Origin: Lojkania enalia
Lineage: Eukaryota > Ascomycota > Dothideomycetes > Pleosporales
Direction: 5' to 3'
Assembly: GCA_010094045.1 (NCBI GenBank)
Contig: ML986645.1
Location: forward strand, 68,446-132,445
Length of the DNA stretch: 64,000 nt
The notes under the pieces are model-generated. The model ran no database searches, had not been told where the DNA came from, and was given only the letters and a program-made list of their open reading frames with translations. Shown piece by piece: positions 21,481 to 33,452 of the stretch (positions are counted from its first letter, which is position 1; every line of letters starts with the position of its first letter). The position numbers and the translations under genes were made by a program.

Positions 21481-23333
21481 TTTGGTCCCGTGTGCCGCGA
21501 AATGGGTTATTTTTCCCCCTTGGATAACGAGACAAGAGCTGATGCAATACCTTAAATTCGGTATTACTTCCGGAATAATAGCCTGCTCATGGGTTCTCTG
21601 TCCTTGGCTTTCGAGATATTGGTATTTCTTGCCGGATTCGCCCTTTGTATTATTTTTTACATTATCTCGTGCTAGATTCCGGGATATTTAATTTCCTTAC
21701 CAGGAGCGCACTAATTGGGAACTCCACACTGGCATGTCACTACACAAGATCACACCCTGCAACCCAAAACTCGTGACTTATGGTCAATCGAATCAAATGG
21801 CATGCAAATCAACCGCAATGCATACACAAAGCCATTCAGAACCACACGTTTATCTGGGTTATTTTAAAGAAATGTATTATTAGGGGAAGAGGCGGCCGAG
21901 GATTGAGGGTTTGGCGTGAGCATTACGGGATGAACCAAGCTATCTATCCAAGGAACGTGCAGCACAAATTCACGGAGTCACCCACTAGCCCATCCTATTG
22001 CTGCGGATTTACGAGTGCCGAAGACGTGGAGATTTCCTATTCAAAAGAGGACTAGAGAAGATACATGTATCAAGCCGAAATTTCCTTTGCGTTTTCCGCG
22101 GTCGACAGTTAGGCAAGTACAGTATGTTGTGGGACTCGAGCTATTATCGCGTCCGAAAGATATTAATCAACCTCAATCGTGCCCGCGAACAAAGTGTCTT
22201 TCCCCGTTCTAATTTGCGACTCGATTCCTTGGATCTATTTTGGTCCTCTTGGCCCTTATACGGGTCATCTAAGGCCACTGTGACGTGCCCCTCTGTAATC
22301 CACTACTATCTTCTTTCATTGATCTTTAGGAACCTAATTCAAGACGTGATGTCATAGCAATCTATGACGCCTCATAGAAGCTTTTTCTGCCAGTCTCACT
22401 CTATTTCATCTATCATAGGTCCGCCAATTCCTAGGACAAGGACAAAAAATTTCCTGGAAAGAAGAAAAAATTCCATAGGCCTTACACGAATTTGTTGAAG
22501 TATAGTACGGTAGCTAATATTTTTGACAATAGATTATCCCCGCCAGGCTCATTTTCGGGGAGTGAGAACTCGTCTTTCAGCACCCCAACGCAGACACCGG
22601 CTTCAAATATGCATATTTCGTCGGTTAGGAGGGATGGGAGCGTGTAGCGTAGCGTACAGACTTTGCTCATTTATACGGAGTGAAGTCGTGCACAGCGAAG
22701 ATGCATACGTATATGTTCATTCTTTTCTAATGTCTGACGTTGAGATGATGACTATTTATACGTCTACTTTGTTTTTCTAAGCATACAAGTATGATGAATA
22801 ATGTTTTCTTTAGCAATTGATAGCATTGATGATATGTGAAAAGGAAGACGAAAAAAAAAAAAGGTTTTGGATAGGACGTTCAGGGATATTAAGAGAGGTT
22901 TAGATTGCATTTGATATTTTGGGAGCATTTTAGATAGGCGAACATACGGTTTTTATGGTGATGTGGCGTTGGAGTGCTATGATGAACTTTATGATGTTTG
23001 TGACAGTGAATGGTAAATTTTAGCGAGTGGGCTTCTATAAGACTTATATAGAGGGAGTCAGTAACACGAGAGCTTTATATAGTGTGACAATATTCAGTAG
23101 ATACTGAATTTTGATGAGGCTTTGTCATCGGATATTGACGGAGTAAGACTGCTTTCATGCTCGTAATGTGATGGATACAGTAAAGATTCCCCAATCCGGC
23201 ATCAGCCTCGGCTAATTATGTCATCCTCCCGAATCTTGGCGTACACCTCACCAGCCTCCTCCGCAAACTAGCTACCTACCCTTGTTCTCCTGAGCATTGC
23301 ACTTAATTACCTTTCAATCCTCCTTCTTCTGCA
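21481..23333. other. Intergenic, AT-rich, no gene supported
   Basis: About 1.85 kb with frequent stops. Open frames such as 21392-21691 + and 21998-22357 + lack recognisable features. The right end should be the PEX3 promoter. Confidence 0.5.
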
Positions 23334-25057
23334 ATGATCGCTTCGACTCGGCGGTGGTTCCGGAGGAATCGCACGAATTTTGCTATCGGAGCTGGCATTC
23401 TAGGTGCTGGGTATCTGGCGGGTCAGTATGTACTAGGGAAGCTTTCCGAGGCGCGGCAGCGCATGGCCGATGAGCGGATAGCAAAGGAGAAGTATGATTC
23501 GCACGTTCCTCTGGTATGAGCAGCGCCTAATTTGAATCTCAGTCTTCGAAGACGCTTCGAACAGAATCAAGAAGACTGTTCATTCACTGTCCTTGCCATC
23601 CTACCCACCGCCACCGAAAATATCCTAGATGCGATTCCTGCTGAGCAGGTGCTAGAAGAACTACAGAAACAGAAGGCAGAGAGGCTGGCGCGGAGTGTTG
23701 GGCCATCTGAAATTGCATCCTCGGCCCCGCCGAGCGTAGCCGATGATGATGGAAAGAGCTTGACGAGCTTCCAGAGTGAGAGCTATGTCCACGCGAGCCA
23801 GATCGCGGATGGAAACGGTGGAAGCACAGAGGAAGAGGTCCTATCAACACTGCAGACGTCACCAAAGCCTGGTAAGACGAAGGCGCAGCTATGGAACGAG
23901 ATGAAGATAAGCTGTAAGTGTAGGAATCGCTGGCGCTAAACCGCGGAGCTGACCTGATTAGCTATATCAAGGGCATTTACACTTCTATATACCCTATGCC
24001 TTCTTACGCTTCTTACAAGAATACAATTGAATCTCCTTGGCCGACGGAATTACCTCGCCAGCGTTGTCTCTCTGGCTTCCCCGCCTGCAGAACAGTCCAA
24101 GATATTCCTGGAGAATCATGATGATGACAATTTTGAGCAGGCGTATGGCAATGACTTTGAGACAAATCGGCGATATCTCTCGCTTAGTTGGTGGCTTTTA
24201 CATCGAGGGTGCATCAACCTGATGCACAAAGTGGCAGCAGCTGTGGAGGAGGTTTTCGGAACCTTGAACCCAAGGGAAGAGATAACCCTGGAGAAGCTGT
24301 CGGAATTGACACTAGAAGTGCGGAAGAAGGTCGAAGGCGCTACTGAGGAGGAAAGGAGGTTAGTGCAACTCTCATCAGTCCCTTATCCCCGCTAATGTGT
24401 TATAGAACCTACAAATGGCTGCCTTACCTCCTCCCTTCTCCCGATCAGGAAGACTACGTGCTTCAGGAGTCAGGCATGACAAATGCATCTAGCTCCCCAG
24501 CGTCTCCATCCCTCCGCCGTCTAATTGACGAGACTTCGGACCTCATTGACTCGCCTTCCTTTACGCACGTTCTCACTCTTCTATTGGACTCGGCGTTCTC
24601 GCACCTTATCGATGTCAAGATCGCGCAGCTTTCCTACAAGATCCCACCAACATCTGCCTCGTCAGCCCGCGTGCAAGAAATCGTCGGCGCCGATGCCAAG
24701 GCCAAGGTCGCAAGCAGTCTAGCTGTCTTCTGCAGACAAGCGCACAGCATCGGTAGCGGCGCAAACAACGAGTACCTCAACGCCATCGAGCAGGTGCGTG
24801 ACCTCGAAGCCTTTGCTGCAGTCGTGTACAGCAGCAACTTTGAATTCGAGACCCCGGACGGAGGCTCGTCCACAGAAACGGGACTTAGTAGGCCGACGAC
24901 GGCGGGATTGGATAGCGCGGTGGAGAGTAAGCGGACGAGTTTACTGGCTCAGGGTTTAGATGGGCGGACGGAGAGTAGGACGAGTTGGGCGGGTGTGGAC
25001 AGTGGGTTTGAGAGTGCTTGGGGAAAGGCGCTGGCGAAGGAGGAAGGAAGTAAATGA
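23334..25057 (+). CDS. PEX3: Peroxin-3, peroxisomal membrane biogenesis protein
   Basis: Four exons, 23334-23491, 23543-23913, 23962-24358 and 24406-25057, with introns of 51, 48 and 47 bp; 525 aa. PEX3 anchors in the peroxisomal (and early ER) membrane and docks PEX19 carrying membrane-protein cargo. The amino end has the basic MIASTRRWFRRNR followed by one membrane segment at about 15-36 (FAIGAGILGAGYLAGQYVLG), as in the family. The joins restore family sequence: AKENLRRRFEQNQEDC, KISSISRAFTLLYTLCLLTL with LTRIQLNLLGRRNYL, and EEERRTYKWLPYLLP. A second conserved block reads SLSWWLLHRGCINLM. The carboxyl tail after about residue 480 is Ser/Thr-rich and probably disordered. Confidence 0.95.
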
Positions 25058-25921
25058 TTACATCTAGGAACTATTTATAGTTGGGAAATATTGGATTAGG
25101 GGGGGGGGGGGTTTCTTGTATGATAGTTTGGGATTGGTGGTACTGGTGACCTACTCGGTTCGAAGATAGATACCCTGGGGAAGTAAATATGGAATGAGGA
25201 AATTAAATTATATGGTAATGGAGACGCAAACCCGGACCCGGATGATTGGAATTAAGACTTGACTATCCAATGCGAACAGATGTTGACCTGTTACCTACCC
25301 TACTATCTTCGACTACTTTTGATATATGGAAGTTTCAAATTGCCAGATTGCGAAGGTTTAGCGGAATGTTGTGCAATATCGGACTACCTATCCGGTAAAA
25401 AAAAAATGGTAGGTAGATTGGCAGAGTGCAACACGGGCATAGGATGCTTCGCCTCATAGAATTATGCTATTTTTTTTCCCACAAATTCGAGAGATTATCC
25501 GATAGAAGGATTTCATGAAGATTTTCGGGTGGTGGTGTATTGGCCGTTGCGAGACTTTTCAGGATTGGAAATGGATGGGCTTGTTGGTCGGTTTATACGA
25601 TGGGAATTTCCTATTTTGGTAGAAGGGGTGTGCGCGTATGGTAGTTGATTTACTCTAGTGATACTGTGTGATGAAAGGGCGGTAAGCAAAGGCGCGGGAA
25701 CATGTGATGAGGAGAGTTGATGACGTCAGAATAGTGGAATGCTAAGATGAGCCTGGGTCCGCGGATGGGGAGTGTGGAATTTTTGGATATCTGTATCACC
25801 TATTAATTTTTTTTTCCACAGTTTATATGTGGTAGAAACAGTGTTTATCCATCTTTTCGTTCCAATGATTGAGGCCAAATGTTTGTTTCGTCATTTGACC
25901 TGTCAATATAATTAGGTAGGG
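25058..25921. other. Intergenic between PEX3 and GT8
   Basis: About 860 bp holding the PEX3 3' region and the GT8 promoter. Apart from the poly-G run and short A or T tracts, nothing is seen. Confidence 0.5.
25099..25111. repeat. Poly-G run of 13
   Basis: Thirteen G in a row just after the PEX3 stop. Homopolymers of this length are prone to length errors and to real length polymorphism. Confidence 0.7.
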
Positions 25922-27298
25922 ATGGCGGATCAAAGATATGGACAGGGAAAAGATAGTGGGGAGAATGGGTATGCGACGTTGTTGACAAGACCGTCGTATC
26001 TGGCTGGCGCAATACTACTTGCGTATTCGCTGAATAAACATTCACCATCAACTACGCTCTTAATCTTACACACGCCAGACACGCTACCAGCGTGGTGCAT
26101 CAAAGCCCTAGAATCCGAAGCCAAGCATTCAAATTGTATACTTCGCCCCATCCAACGCCTCCCGCTACCTACTAGGAATGCCGATAGGAATGGGGAGGGG
26201 CACGGCATAGTAACACAACAGTTCATAGATTCTTGGACGAAATTGCGCGTCTTCCAACTCAACGATATGCCGTTCCGCGATATATGTTTTCTAGACGCGG
26301 ATGTGCTAGTCCTTGACGATCCATCACCCATCGTATTCTCTTCGGACGCGAAAGAGTATTTAACGCAGGAGCAAGGGAAGGCAGTGCTGGCGACACATGT
26401 CTGCCTCTGCAACCTCGACGACGATGCCTCGGCTCCTGCGTCCTGGAATCGGGAGAATTGTGCATACACGGGTCTCACGACGCGCTCCGCGCCGGAGAGT
26501 GTTGTGGATGAGCCTGAGACGCATGGGATTTTCAATTCGGGTGCCTTCGTCTTTCGAAATTCAAAGGAAATGTCTGAATATGTATTTGAGTCTTTCGAGA
26601 GCATGAGTGTGGAGGAGTTACGGGAACTGAGGTTCCCGGACCGGGAGTTTTTGAATCGGGTGTTTTGCGGGCGGTGGCGGACTTTATCGTGGAGCGTTAA
26701 TGCGCTGAAGACGTGGAGGTATTTGCATCCTAATATGTGGGCGGATGAGGAGGTTAGGGTGTTGCATTATATAGTCGACAAGCCGTGGGCGAAGAGGGGG
26801 GGGAGTGATGGGAAAGGGGGGTACAAAGGTGACGATGGCGTCACGCATAGTTGGTGGTGGGAGAAGTATGGGCAGTGGATCGAGGAGAGGAAAGCCCAGG
26901 GAGAGGAGGAGTTGCTAGGTGTTGTAGCAATGTACGTTGCTGGGGAGGGACGAGATGGAAGTGAGGAGAAGGGGGCGATTGGGGGTAGGGCACAGGACTT
27001 TGCACAGTGGAAGAAGAGTGGAGAGGCGCGGATGGAGAACGAAGGAGGGTTGCTGGCTGGAAAGAAAGGAGATGAAGCTTTTAGGCATGGCCTCCACGGT
27101 CCGATTTTAAGGAAACCAATTTTGGGGGAGAGGGTTGATGGATCCTTAGTTGAGGTTATAAGTTACTTGTATGTTCGCAGAAAGGTGGATATTCGGACAC
27201 GCGTCGAAGCGGCTCGACAGGCTTTTTTTACCGGTAAGTCACTTAGTTTGCCAAAATGGATAAAGCATAGAATACATTCCTATATCGATCCTAGCTAG
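25922..27298 (+). CDS. Glycosyltransferase family 8 (glycogenin-like)
   Basis: Single open frame of 458 aa. Family GT8 enzymes transfer glucose, galactose or N-acetylglucosamine from nucleotide sugars. The core is recognisable: YATLLTRPSYLAGAILLAYS at residues 18-37, the metal-binding DxD as FLDADVLVLDD (Asp125 and Asp127), FNSGAFVFRNS, FPDREFLNRVF and VLHYIVDKPW. There is no signal peptide or membrane segment, so the protein is probably cytosolic. After about residue 385 the sequence leaves the usual pattern (HGLHGPILRKPILGERVDG and beyond); a 47-bp stretch starting GTTGAT and ending TTCGCAG could be an unrecognised intron there. Substrate unknown. Confidence 0.85.
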   Translation: MADQRYGQGKDSGENGYATLLTRPSYLAGAILLAYSLNKHSPSTTLLILHTPDTLPAWCIKALESEAKHSNCILRPIQRLPLPTRNADRNGEGHGIVTQQFIDSWTKLRVFQLNDMPFRDICFLDADVLVLDDPSPIVFSSDAKEYLTQEQGKAVLATHVCLCNLDDDASAPASWNRENCAYTGLTTRSAPESVVDEPETHGIFNSGAFVFRNSKEMSEYVFESFESMSVEELRELRFPDREFLNRVFCGRWRTLSWSVNALKTWRYLHPNMWADEEVRVLHYIVDKPWAKRGGSDGKGGYKGDDGVTHSWWWEKYGQWIEERKAQGEEELLGVVAMYVAGEGRDGSEEKGAIGGRAQDFAQWKKSGEARMENEGGLLAGKKGDEAFRHGLHGPILRKPILGERVDGSLVEVISYLYVRRKVDIRTRVEAARQAFFTGKSLSLPKWIKHRIHSYIDPS

Positions 27299-27699
27299 AA
27301 AGAGAGTGAAAATCGCTAACAAGTGCATACATCCATTATGGTGATATCACGGCTAGGCGCTAGAGTCATGCACATCTAACGAAAGAAAGGAAAGCATGAT
27401 GATTATCCTCCCGCATGCTACTAAAACCTTATGAGAAGGCAGAAGCTAAGAGTTACATGATATCGACAAGCTTGACGAGCACATTCCTAAGGATGCAAAG
27501 TTGACAAGCTACTCAAAACCCGAGCAGTTTGGTCAGAAAGCCGATGGTCCAAGAGTACTGGGGAATAAACCGCCCGCTGAGCCTCCTCCAAAATTAGGGT
27601 AGAGTAAAATCTTGAAATATTTTCGTCATTGGCTACACCTCTCACAGTGGTGGAAATAGTGACCAGTTTTGGTGGCCGATGTCGTCCGAGACCGTAGTC
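27299..27699. other. Intergenic, 3' to 3'
   Basis: About 400 bp between the GT8 stop and the stop of the coiled-coil gene. No feature is seen. Confidence 0.5.
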
Positions 27700-29616
27700 T
27701 TACCAGTCAATCAAGTTTGGAATGTCCTGGTCTGAAGGAGTAGAGTTCCTCTTACTGACGACAGAACTATTCAAGACGATTCCAAGGGCCTCGATGCGGT
27801 TGTGGCTATCTAAGCCATTGACATTCGGGTAGTGACAATTGACCTCTTTGACATCGTTGGTTTTTGAAACCGAGTCGTTATAGCCCTGCTCTTCCTGCCT
27901 ACCGGCCTGCAAACCACGATTGAATGGATTTCCCGGATGGTCGGAATTGATCAAGAAGTCCAGATCCGCACTATTAGGGTGGAGGGAGCCGTTCTTCAGT
28001 GCTGTCAGGACATCCATCTGCCTCCTCGCCTCTTTATAACCCTCGATGAAGCCAATGTCACGCTCCTTCTTTGCGCGTTCATCCATGCTAGCTTTCTTGC
28101 CCTCCTCGAAGCCATTCTGATGTAAGACATTGCTGATTCTACCTTCGATTTCTTCCTCAAGCTTGTCCCTCAGCTCTTGCTCGAGAGACTCCTTCTCGGT
28201 GATTCTCCACCCATGAGCACGGAAATTGGTCTCCGATTCAATCACCTCCAGCCGATCAGACTTGTCAGCTAAATGCGCGTTCCAATCGCGAAATTTCTCA
28301 AGAGCCTGCAGCTCGCCTTCATCGCGTGCGTGTTGAAGCTGAAGTTCAGTCGCGGTCCGGTAACTATGCTCCTCAAATTCATTGACGAGCTGTTTCTGAC
28401 CTTCTACAAGAAACTCTGCAAGTTTGTTCAGCCGCTCTTCTTTCGTCTTCAATTCGATGTCTTTCCTTCTCAACACCGATTTCTGCTTATCTACATCGAT
28501 CTGCTTTTGAAGCACCTCCTTAAACAAAGTCATTAACGAATTTGACATGTCGTGCTTGACCTCGTCGTAGATGGTGGATTTGGCTTGGCGCTCCGTCAAA
28601 AGTTCTCGCTGAACTTTTGTGAGCATTGATTGGAGGCGGCGAGCCTCATCACGGCCTCGGAAAGGTTCATGGACAGTCTGGAGCCACGTGGGTTGGGAAT
28701 ATGCCGGGCGTCGGCCTCGAATTGTCTGGTCTAATTCCTGCGGTGAAATATTCCATTTTGACTTTTGAAATTTGTTCGTGGCAAAAGCGACAGCTCGAGA
28801 TACCGGAATGCTATTCTGTGATTGAGATTGCGGCTCAGATTCAGATGATCCGCCACTGTTGAGTTCTTGAGACCCCTCATATTCTCCTAAACCATGTTTT
28901 ATAGCAAGCCGGCCATCGTTTGAGGGCTGGGAGTGCGTCTTGGGCTCCGAGTCATGGACCTCTTGGGTCACGTGAGTTTGGCTACCAAGCGCTGAGCCAG
29001 TAGTGACGTTAGCGACCTAAGGTTTTGGGTCAATTTCAAAGACATTATTTGCCTTACCATTAACTTCCTTCGAAGTGGTTCCACTTGCTCTACCCACATG
29101 AGCACCGTTGGAAACCGGAGAGCCCATGTCAGTACTAGAACCAACTTCAATGTTTGGCTGAGTACCATTGTCAAGTTGAAATTGAGGTTGAGTTGGTGAA
29201 AGCGAAAGTGAATCAGGCACGATCATAGACATAGCCTTAGACTCTGAGCTAGAGCCCTCTGCCAGTTGAATAGTAGCAATAGTTGGCCACGACTGTGGGG
29301 CTTCTGAGTTTGACTTTGACTTTCCACCCGTGTTGGGGTTAGCGAATTGAGCATCTGACTGGAATAACATCATTTGGGGGCCCAGCTCTTCCTGAGCCCA
29401 AGACGACTTGTTTGTCTGAGGACCTTTGGCTAGTTGTACAAGGCTGGAAGCAGTGGCCGGTTCAAAAGAAAGGTTGCTCTCTGAATTGTTGTCGATCTTC
29501 ATGTCGTATGAGTGATTTCCCATCTTGGGTAAGTCTGGTTGTGACGGAGGCATAGGTTGGTACTCGTTTGTAGACAAGGAAAGGTTGTTGGGTCGCGGAG
29601 GTTGATTGCGTTCCAT
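27700..29616 (-). CDS. Coiled-coil protein of unknown function
   Basis: Two exons, 29058-29616 and 27700-28991, joined by a 66-bp intron (GTAAGG donor, GCTAACG branch point, CTCAG acceptor) that links two open frames into 616 aa. The first 190 residues are Ser/Pro/Gln-rich and probably disordered. From about residue 300 to 490 runs a long, highly charged segment with heptad-like spacing (for example ARRLQSMLTKVQRELLTERQ and KDIELKTKEERLNKLAEFL), predicted as a coiled coil. The end holds DSHNRIEALGIVLNSSVVS and a short acidic tail. No catalytic or DNA-binding motif is seen. I do not recognise the family; a structural or scaffold role is only a guess. Confidence 0.75.
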
Positions 29617-31497
29617 GGTGTACTGGGGAGGGTTTATGCTTATATATGCTTTCTAAGGCCCCTGACAAGGTGAGTGAAGGGGGCAAGCTTGGCGCAGTTC
29701 GGTGCCTCACACTTAAAAACGGTATCCGGATGAGCGTAGTGAAAGAAAGATAACCCTAGCGGGCGTTGCTTTTTTGATAGCGGTGAAATGAAAGACGAAA
29801 GCGCCAACGTTCTCGGGGTAGGCGGTTGAATGAGAATAGTGAGATGCAAGTTAGATAGCTCGAAGCCAATGCTATATTTTACCCGGGACCCTTGTGGTTT
29901 ACCTTGGCCTTTATTTGCCTGTTGCTATGGTGAAGTGATTATATATGGTGCCAACAAGCTGGCATGCTTTATGGCAGAAACCGGCACCCAACCTAGATGT
30001 GGGAGAAGGCGAGGTTCGTGGCTTACTTATGACAAATAAAATTTAGGAATCAGATTCGATTCAAAATATTAAAAAATTATTTGCATAGATGCAGTAGCAT
30101 AGGGGATGGCCTGAATCTAAACGCTAGTAACAATCTAGCAAGAGTCTATGAAATCTAGTACCCCAAGTTAATTCGATTACTCCGGTCAGAGTATCTGCCA
30201 TGATGTCTACCATAAGAGCAAGTGCTAGCAATGATACCAGATCTTTCACTATCCAAGTGAAATGATGGCGTGTCAAAATGGAAGTCTAGGAAGGTGTCCA
30301 GACCAATTCTCTTTAGGGGTCTATCCTTGATTACTGGCAATGCAAAGCCTATCAAAGGCCGGAAATGTGATAGTCAATATAGGCTGTCGATTTCGAATCC
30401 ATACTAGTACGTAAAAGATATCTGGGGGGTTGGTCTGGAACTATGCCGTATGCAGTCTTTTTGGATAATCTTAACGGGCCTTGACACGGCGTTGTGGATC
30501 ACCTCTTCCAGAAGCCTTCAAATTCAGCTGGCAGTGGTAAGCTCCGTTTCCACCCCGACGACATTCAAGGGCACGGAAGATGAGTAAATCTATGTGATTG
30601 GCAGTAATTTTAAGAGCCGTGGAAAGGATACTGCTGGATGATGCGATGTGGATAATGCTACTGGCTGGCGTTGGAGGAGTAGAGGAAGTTTGAATTTCCT
30701 CTGCTGAATCAAACGATCTTAGTACCTTGATAGATAGATAGAGTTATTGTTGCACATCGCGATTCCCCTTCGGGTCAAATCAGTGCGATGACAGCGCCTT
30801 AATGGCGATTACTACACCGCTTGTCTCGCGTCTCCCAACGGCTGTGTTGTATATTCTGCAACTGGAATTGCTGAGTAGGCTCATAGTACCCCTTTAGTCT
30901 TCGGCTCCCTTAATTTTTTTTTTTTTTTTTTTTTTTTTAAGCTTCGGACACTAGAAGTGGCCGAGGCGTGGGAACAATAGTGGTCTAAGCTATGCCCTTA
31001 TAGTGTCAAATTCTTCAATCAAATAATCTGAGACCTTTGATAAAATATCGTCTGAGTATGTTTTCTCAATACAGGTTCAGAAATAGGAAGATCTTCCAGG
31101 AGATGGTGCCAACGATGAAACCATTAACTCGATTACTAAAGGACTTACTAGGGCTGGAAAATGTGATCCGATTATAAAAGATAAAGAGCAACCACTTGAA
31201 TCTTGCTGGCCATGAATAGAAAAAAATGTGAATTATATGAATGTCGCACAGCCACTTGAGGGTGGGGGCCGAGCAGAAGCTATTGAGGGAATGGGAATAT
31301 GTTGCGTTCTATGCCTAGAATGCTTAGGCAAGGATATACATCTTTTGTTTGGAGCTAGGTCTGTGAAAGCTCATATGAAGAGTCATCATGATCGGATTGC
31401 ACAATTATGTCAAGATGGCTGGCCACATGCATCCCCTATCTCCTTAGTCTAAGCGCTGTTAATGACGATATTCGCAAGATTAGCAACCTCTCCGCCG
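29617..31497. other. Intergenic, no gene supported
   Basis: About 1.9 kb. It contains a 25-base poly-T run and a short Cys-rich open frame at 31228-31452 that I could not place. Otherwise it is AT-rich with stops in all frames. Confidence 0.5.
30914..30938. repeat. Poly-T run of 25
   Basis: Uninterrupted T run in the intergenic region. It could be a retroposition tail read on the minus strand, but no adjacent element or target duplication is visible, so I treat it as a simple repeat. Confidence 0.7.
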
Positions 31498-32950
31498 TTA
31501 GTCCGATACTGCCATTTGCAGGTTCAACTCCACCCCAATAGCATCAAAGCACTCTATAAAGACCTCTCCTATATCCTTCAGTACCGGCCTCCACGAACAA
31601 TCAATCTTCGTTAACCTTGGAAAATCCCTCCTACAATTCTTCGCAAGCGCTACGAATGACCTCTCGACCTCATCATCCCACTCTGCCCGAATAATCAATG
31701 TCTCCAAGGATGTAGGGAGGATATCTGCCCACCGAGCATCTTTCATCCCCTTCCCTGCAACCCGCAGAATACCATCCCCCTCATCGCTCTCAGCCCACCG
31801 GAAATCTTCCCGCCATTCACCCTCACTGCTCCCAGAGTCTCCCCACAGGGCGAGCGCAGAGACTTCAAGATGCTTTAATGCAATGAAGTCGCGGAGACTA
31901 CTCATGGGCAGGATGTCCTGATCCATTGAAACCATCCATCCAGATTCTAGCGTGTCGAGAACGAGCGACTCGAGCGAGTGGCTGTGGACACTTAGAGTGG
32001 ATGTGAGGGCAGGCAGATCTATGGGTTGGGGAGAGGGGCGCAAGGATAAGGAAGAAAGATCAGGTATGCCCCATCTGCAGACGAACTTTTTCAAAGAGGT
32101 GGATGAACGGAGAATGGACGATATATATCAAGGCCCTATTTCGCACATGTCGAGTATGATTTCTTGCGGGTTTGGTTTTTGGGAGTGACTGTGGAAAAGG
32201 GCCAACGAGTTATGCGTGCTGAATCTGGAGGCATTGCGCGCGTTGATGTTGTGTAGGCTGAGCGTTTTGTGCACGGGGATGTAGAGGGGGAGGATGTATC
32301 GGGCGGTGATGACGTTGATGGGATGTGACCACGAGGTTGATCCATTAGTGACCCAGAGATTTTGGAGGCCAGAAGCGGATTTGTAAGGCTTGACGATTAG
32401 GATTGTGATGGTGAAGGCTGTGGGGTTGGTAAGTGCTATATCTTGGAGATTTGGGGCTAGGGTAATGAGGAGGGGAAATTCGAGGGTGAGGGCAGCACTG
32501 GAATATGCATCATCGAGATTGCGGAAGAATTCTTGGGGTAACCTGCGGGAGCTAAGATTGTCCTTGAATAGTGCATGTTTCCTCCGCGGTTAGGGTTGTC
32601 CGGGACCCTTCCGAGTAAATGGGGCGAAGGGTTTCGATATATTGAATATGCGAGGCTAGACTAGGTTTCTTAAGTATTGTACGAAGGAAGAAGTGGGTGC
32701 GTAGGGAGGGGTGAAATTGTATGAACGCTTGATAGAGGATCGGGTGGGTTATCAAGTGGAGCTTTTGGGAGGTTAAAGTTAGACTCCGCAAGCCGGAGAG
32801 ACGGCAGCGGTTCTCCTTTTTTCGAGACTGCTCTGAAGACTGGTAGGATAGGAAGCCACGGATTGGGGTTACCCGATGGATGATGTCGAGTAGGAGCTCG
32901 TCCGGCAGTTGGCCTATCCCAAATGGGAGGGATTCGTCTGCAGGGTCCAT
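31498..32950 (-). pseudogene. F-box/LRR-like gene with a frameshift and a nonsense codon
   Basis: The reading starts at the ATG at 32950 with an F-box-like amino end (IGQLPDELLLDIIHRV, then LTLTSQKLHLITHPILYQAF and PSLASHIQYIETL), close in layout to the intact gene at 34553. At the A-run at 32578-32580 the frame shifts by one; dropping one A would continue as AEEHALFKDNLSS. The middle part (LTLEFPLLITLAPNLQDIAL) runs to a TGA at 32128-32130, and the same frame then continues undisturbed to a TAA at 31498 (SLKKFVCRWGIPDLSSLS). The TGA could be a former CGA. A weak 55-bp intron around the frameshift is an alternative, but it would not remove the TGA. Confidence 0.7.
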
Positions 32951-33452
32951 TTCCGGGATCTCTGCTTAGTCGAATGTTCCTTGGCTATTAACAAGGCGAT
33001 TTACTACGAACAGATGAAGTTACAATATGTCGCCGAATATGTAGAGATTGAGTTGAGAAGAATTCTTACGACGGCCATACTAATTTGTGTTCGAGGCCAT
33101 GAGGTTCCAAGATTGAAGTTGACCTTGCAGCCTAATTTTAGAGCTAGTTCCGAACAGGCTAGTCCCAAATCTTTCATGGGTATAATGGACCTGCCGCCTC
33201 CACCAGCAGGTACATGCTCACGAACAGTAAACTTTTATGCTAGATTTTTATGCCTCTCTTCACATTTAAGGCTTGATATAGGCGTTATCAATTAGCCCGA
33301 TTTAATACCCTTTACCAAACTGCATAAGTTCTCAAGACGCATCTAGGACTCTATATGATATTAATCACTAACCGCGTCCTATTACTCTAACGATAAATAC
33401 GCAAATATTTGATTTCAAACTAGGTTCGAACTTATAATAGGTTCGCCTTGAC
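32951..33452. other. Intergenic between F-box pseudogene and carbonic anhydrase
   Basis: About 500 bp, AT-rich. It should hold the promoter of the F-box-like gene and the 3' region of the carbonic anhydrase gene. Nothing else is seen. Confidence 0.5.

Noticed and set aside
14936..23333. RIP (repeat-induced point mutation) as the cause of gene decay
   Set aside because: RIP would leave dense C-to-T change and stop-rich AT sequence. Here long protein-like blocks survive with few breaks, mostly indel type, so ordinary decay fits better. A TpA/ApT index would settle it.
30914..30938. Poly-T run as the tail of a retroposed element
   Set aside because: No element body, no target-site duplication and no coding remnant beside it.
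31228..31452. Small Cys/His-containing frame (CCVLCLECLG, AHMKSHHDRIAQLC) resembling a zinc finger
   Set aside because: Cys and His spacing does not fit a standard finger, there is no clear promoter or intron, and the surrounding DNA is non-coding. Could be a remnant, but support is too thin.
32530..32630. Intron of about 55 bp as the explanation of the F-box frameshift
   Set aside because: The donor would be GTCCCG, which is weak, and it would leave the downstream TGA at 32128 unresolved.
33415..33440. GGTTCGAACTT stretch resembling a tRNA B box
   Set aside because: No matching A box or foldable acceptor stem could be found around it. No tRNA is called in the window.
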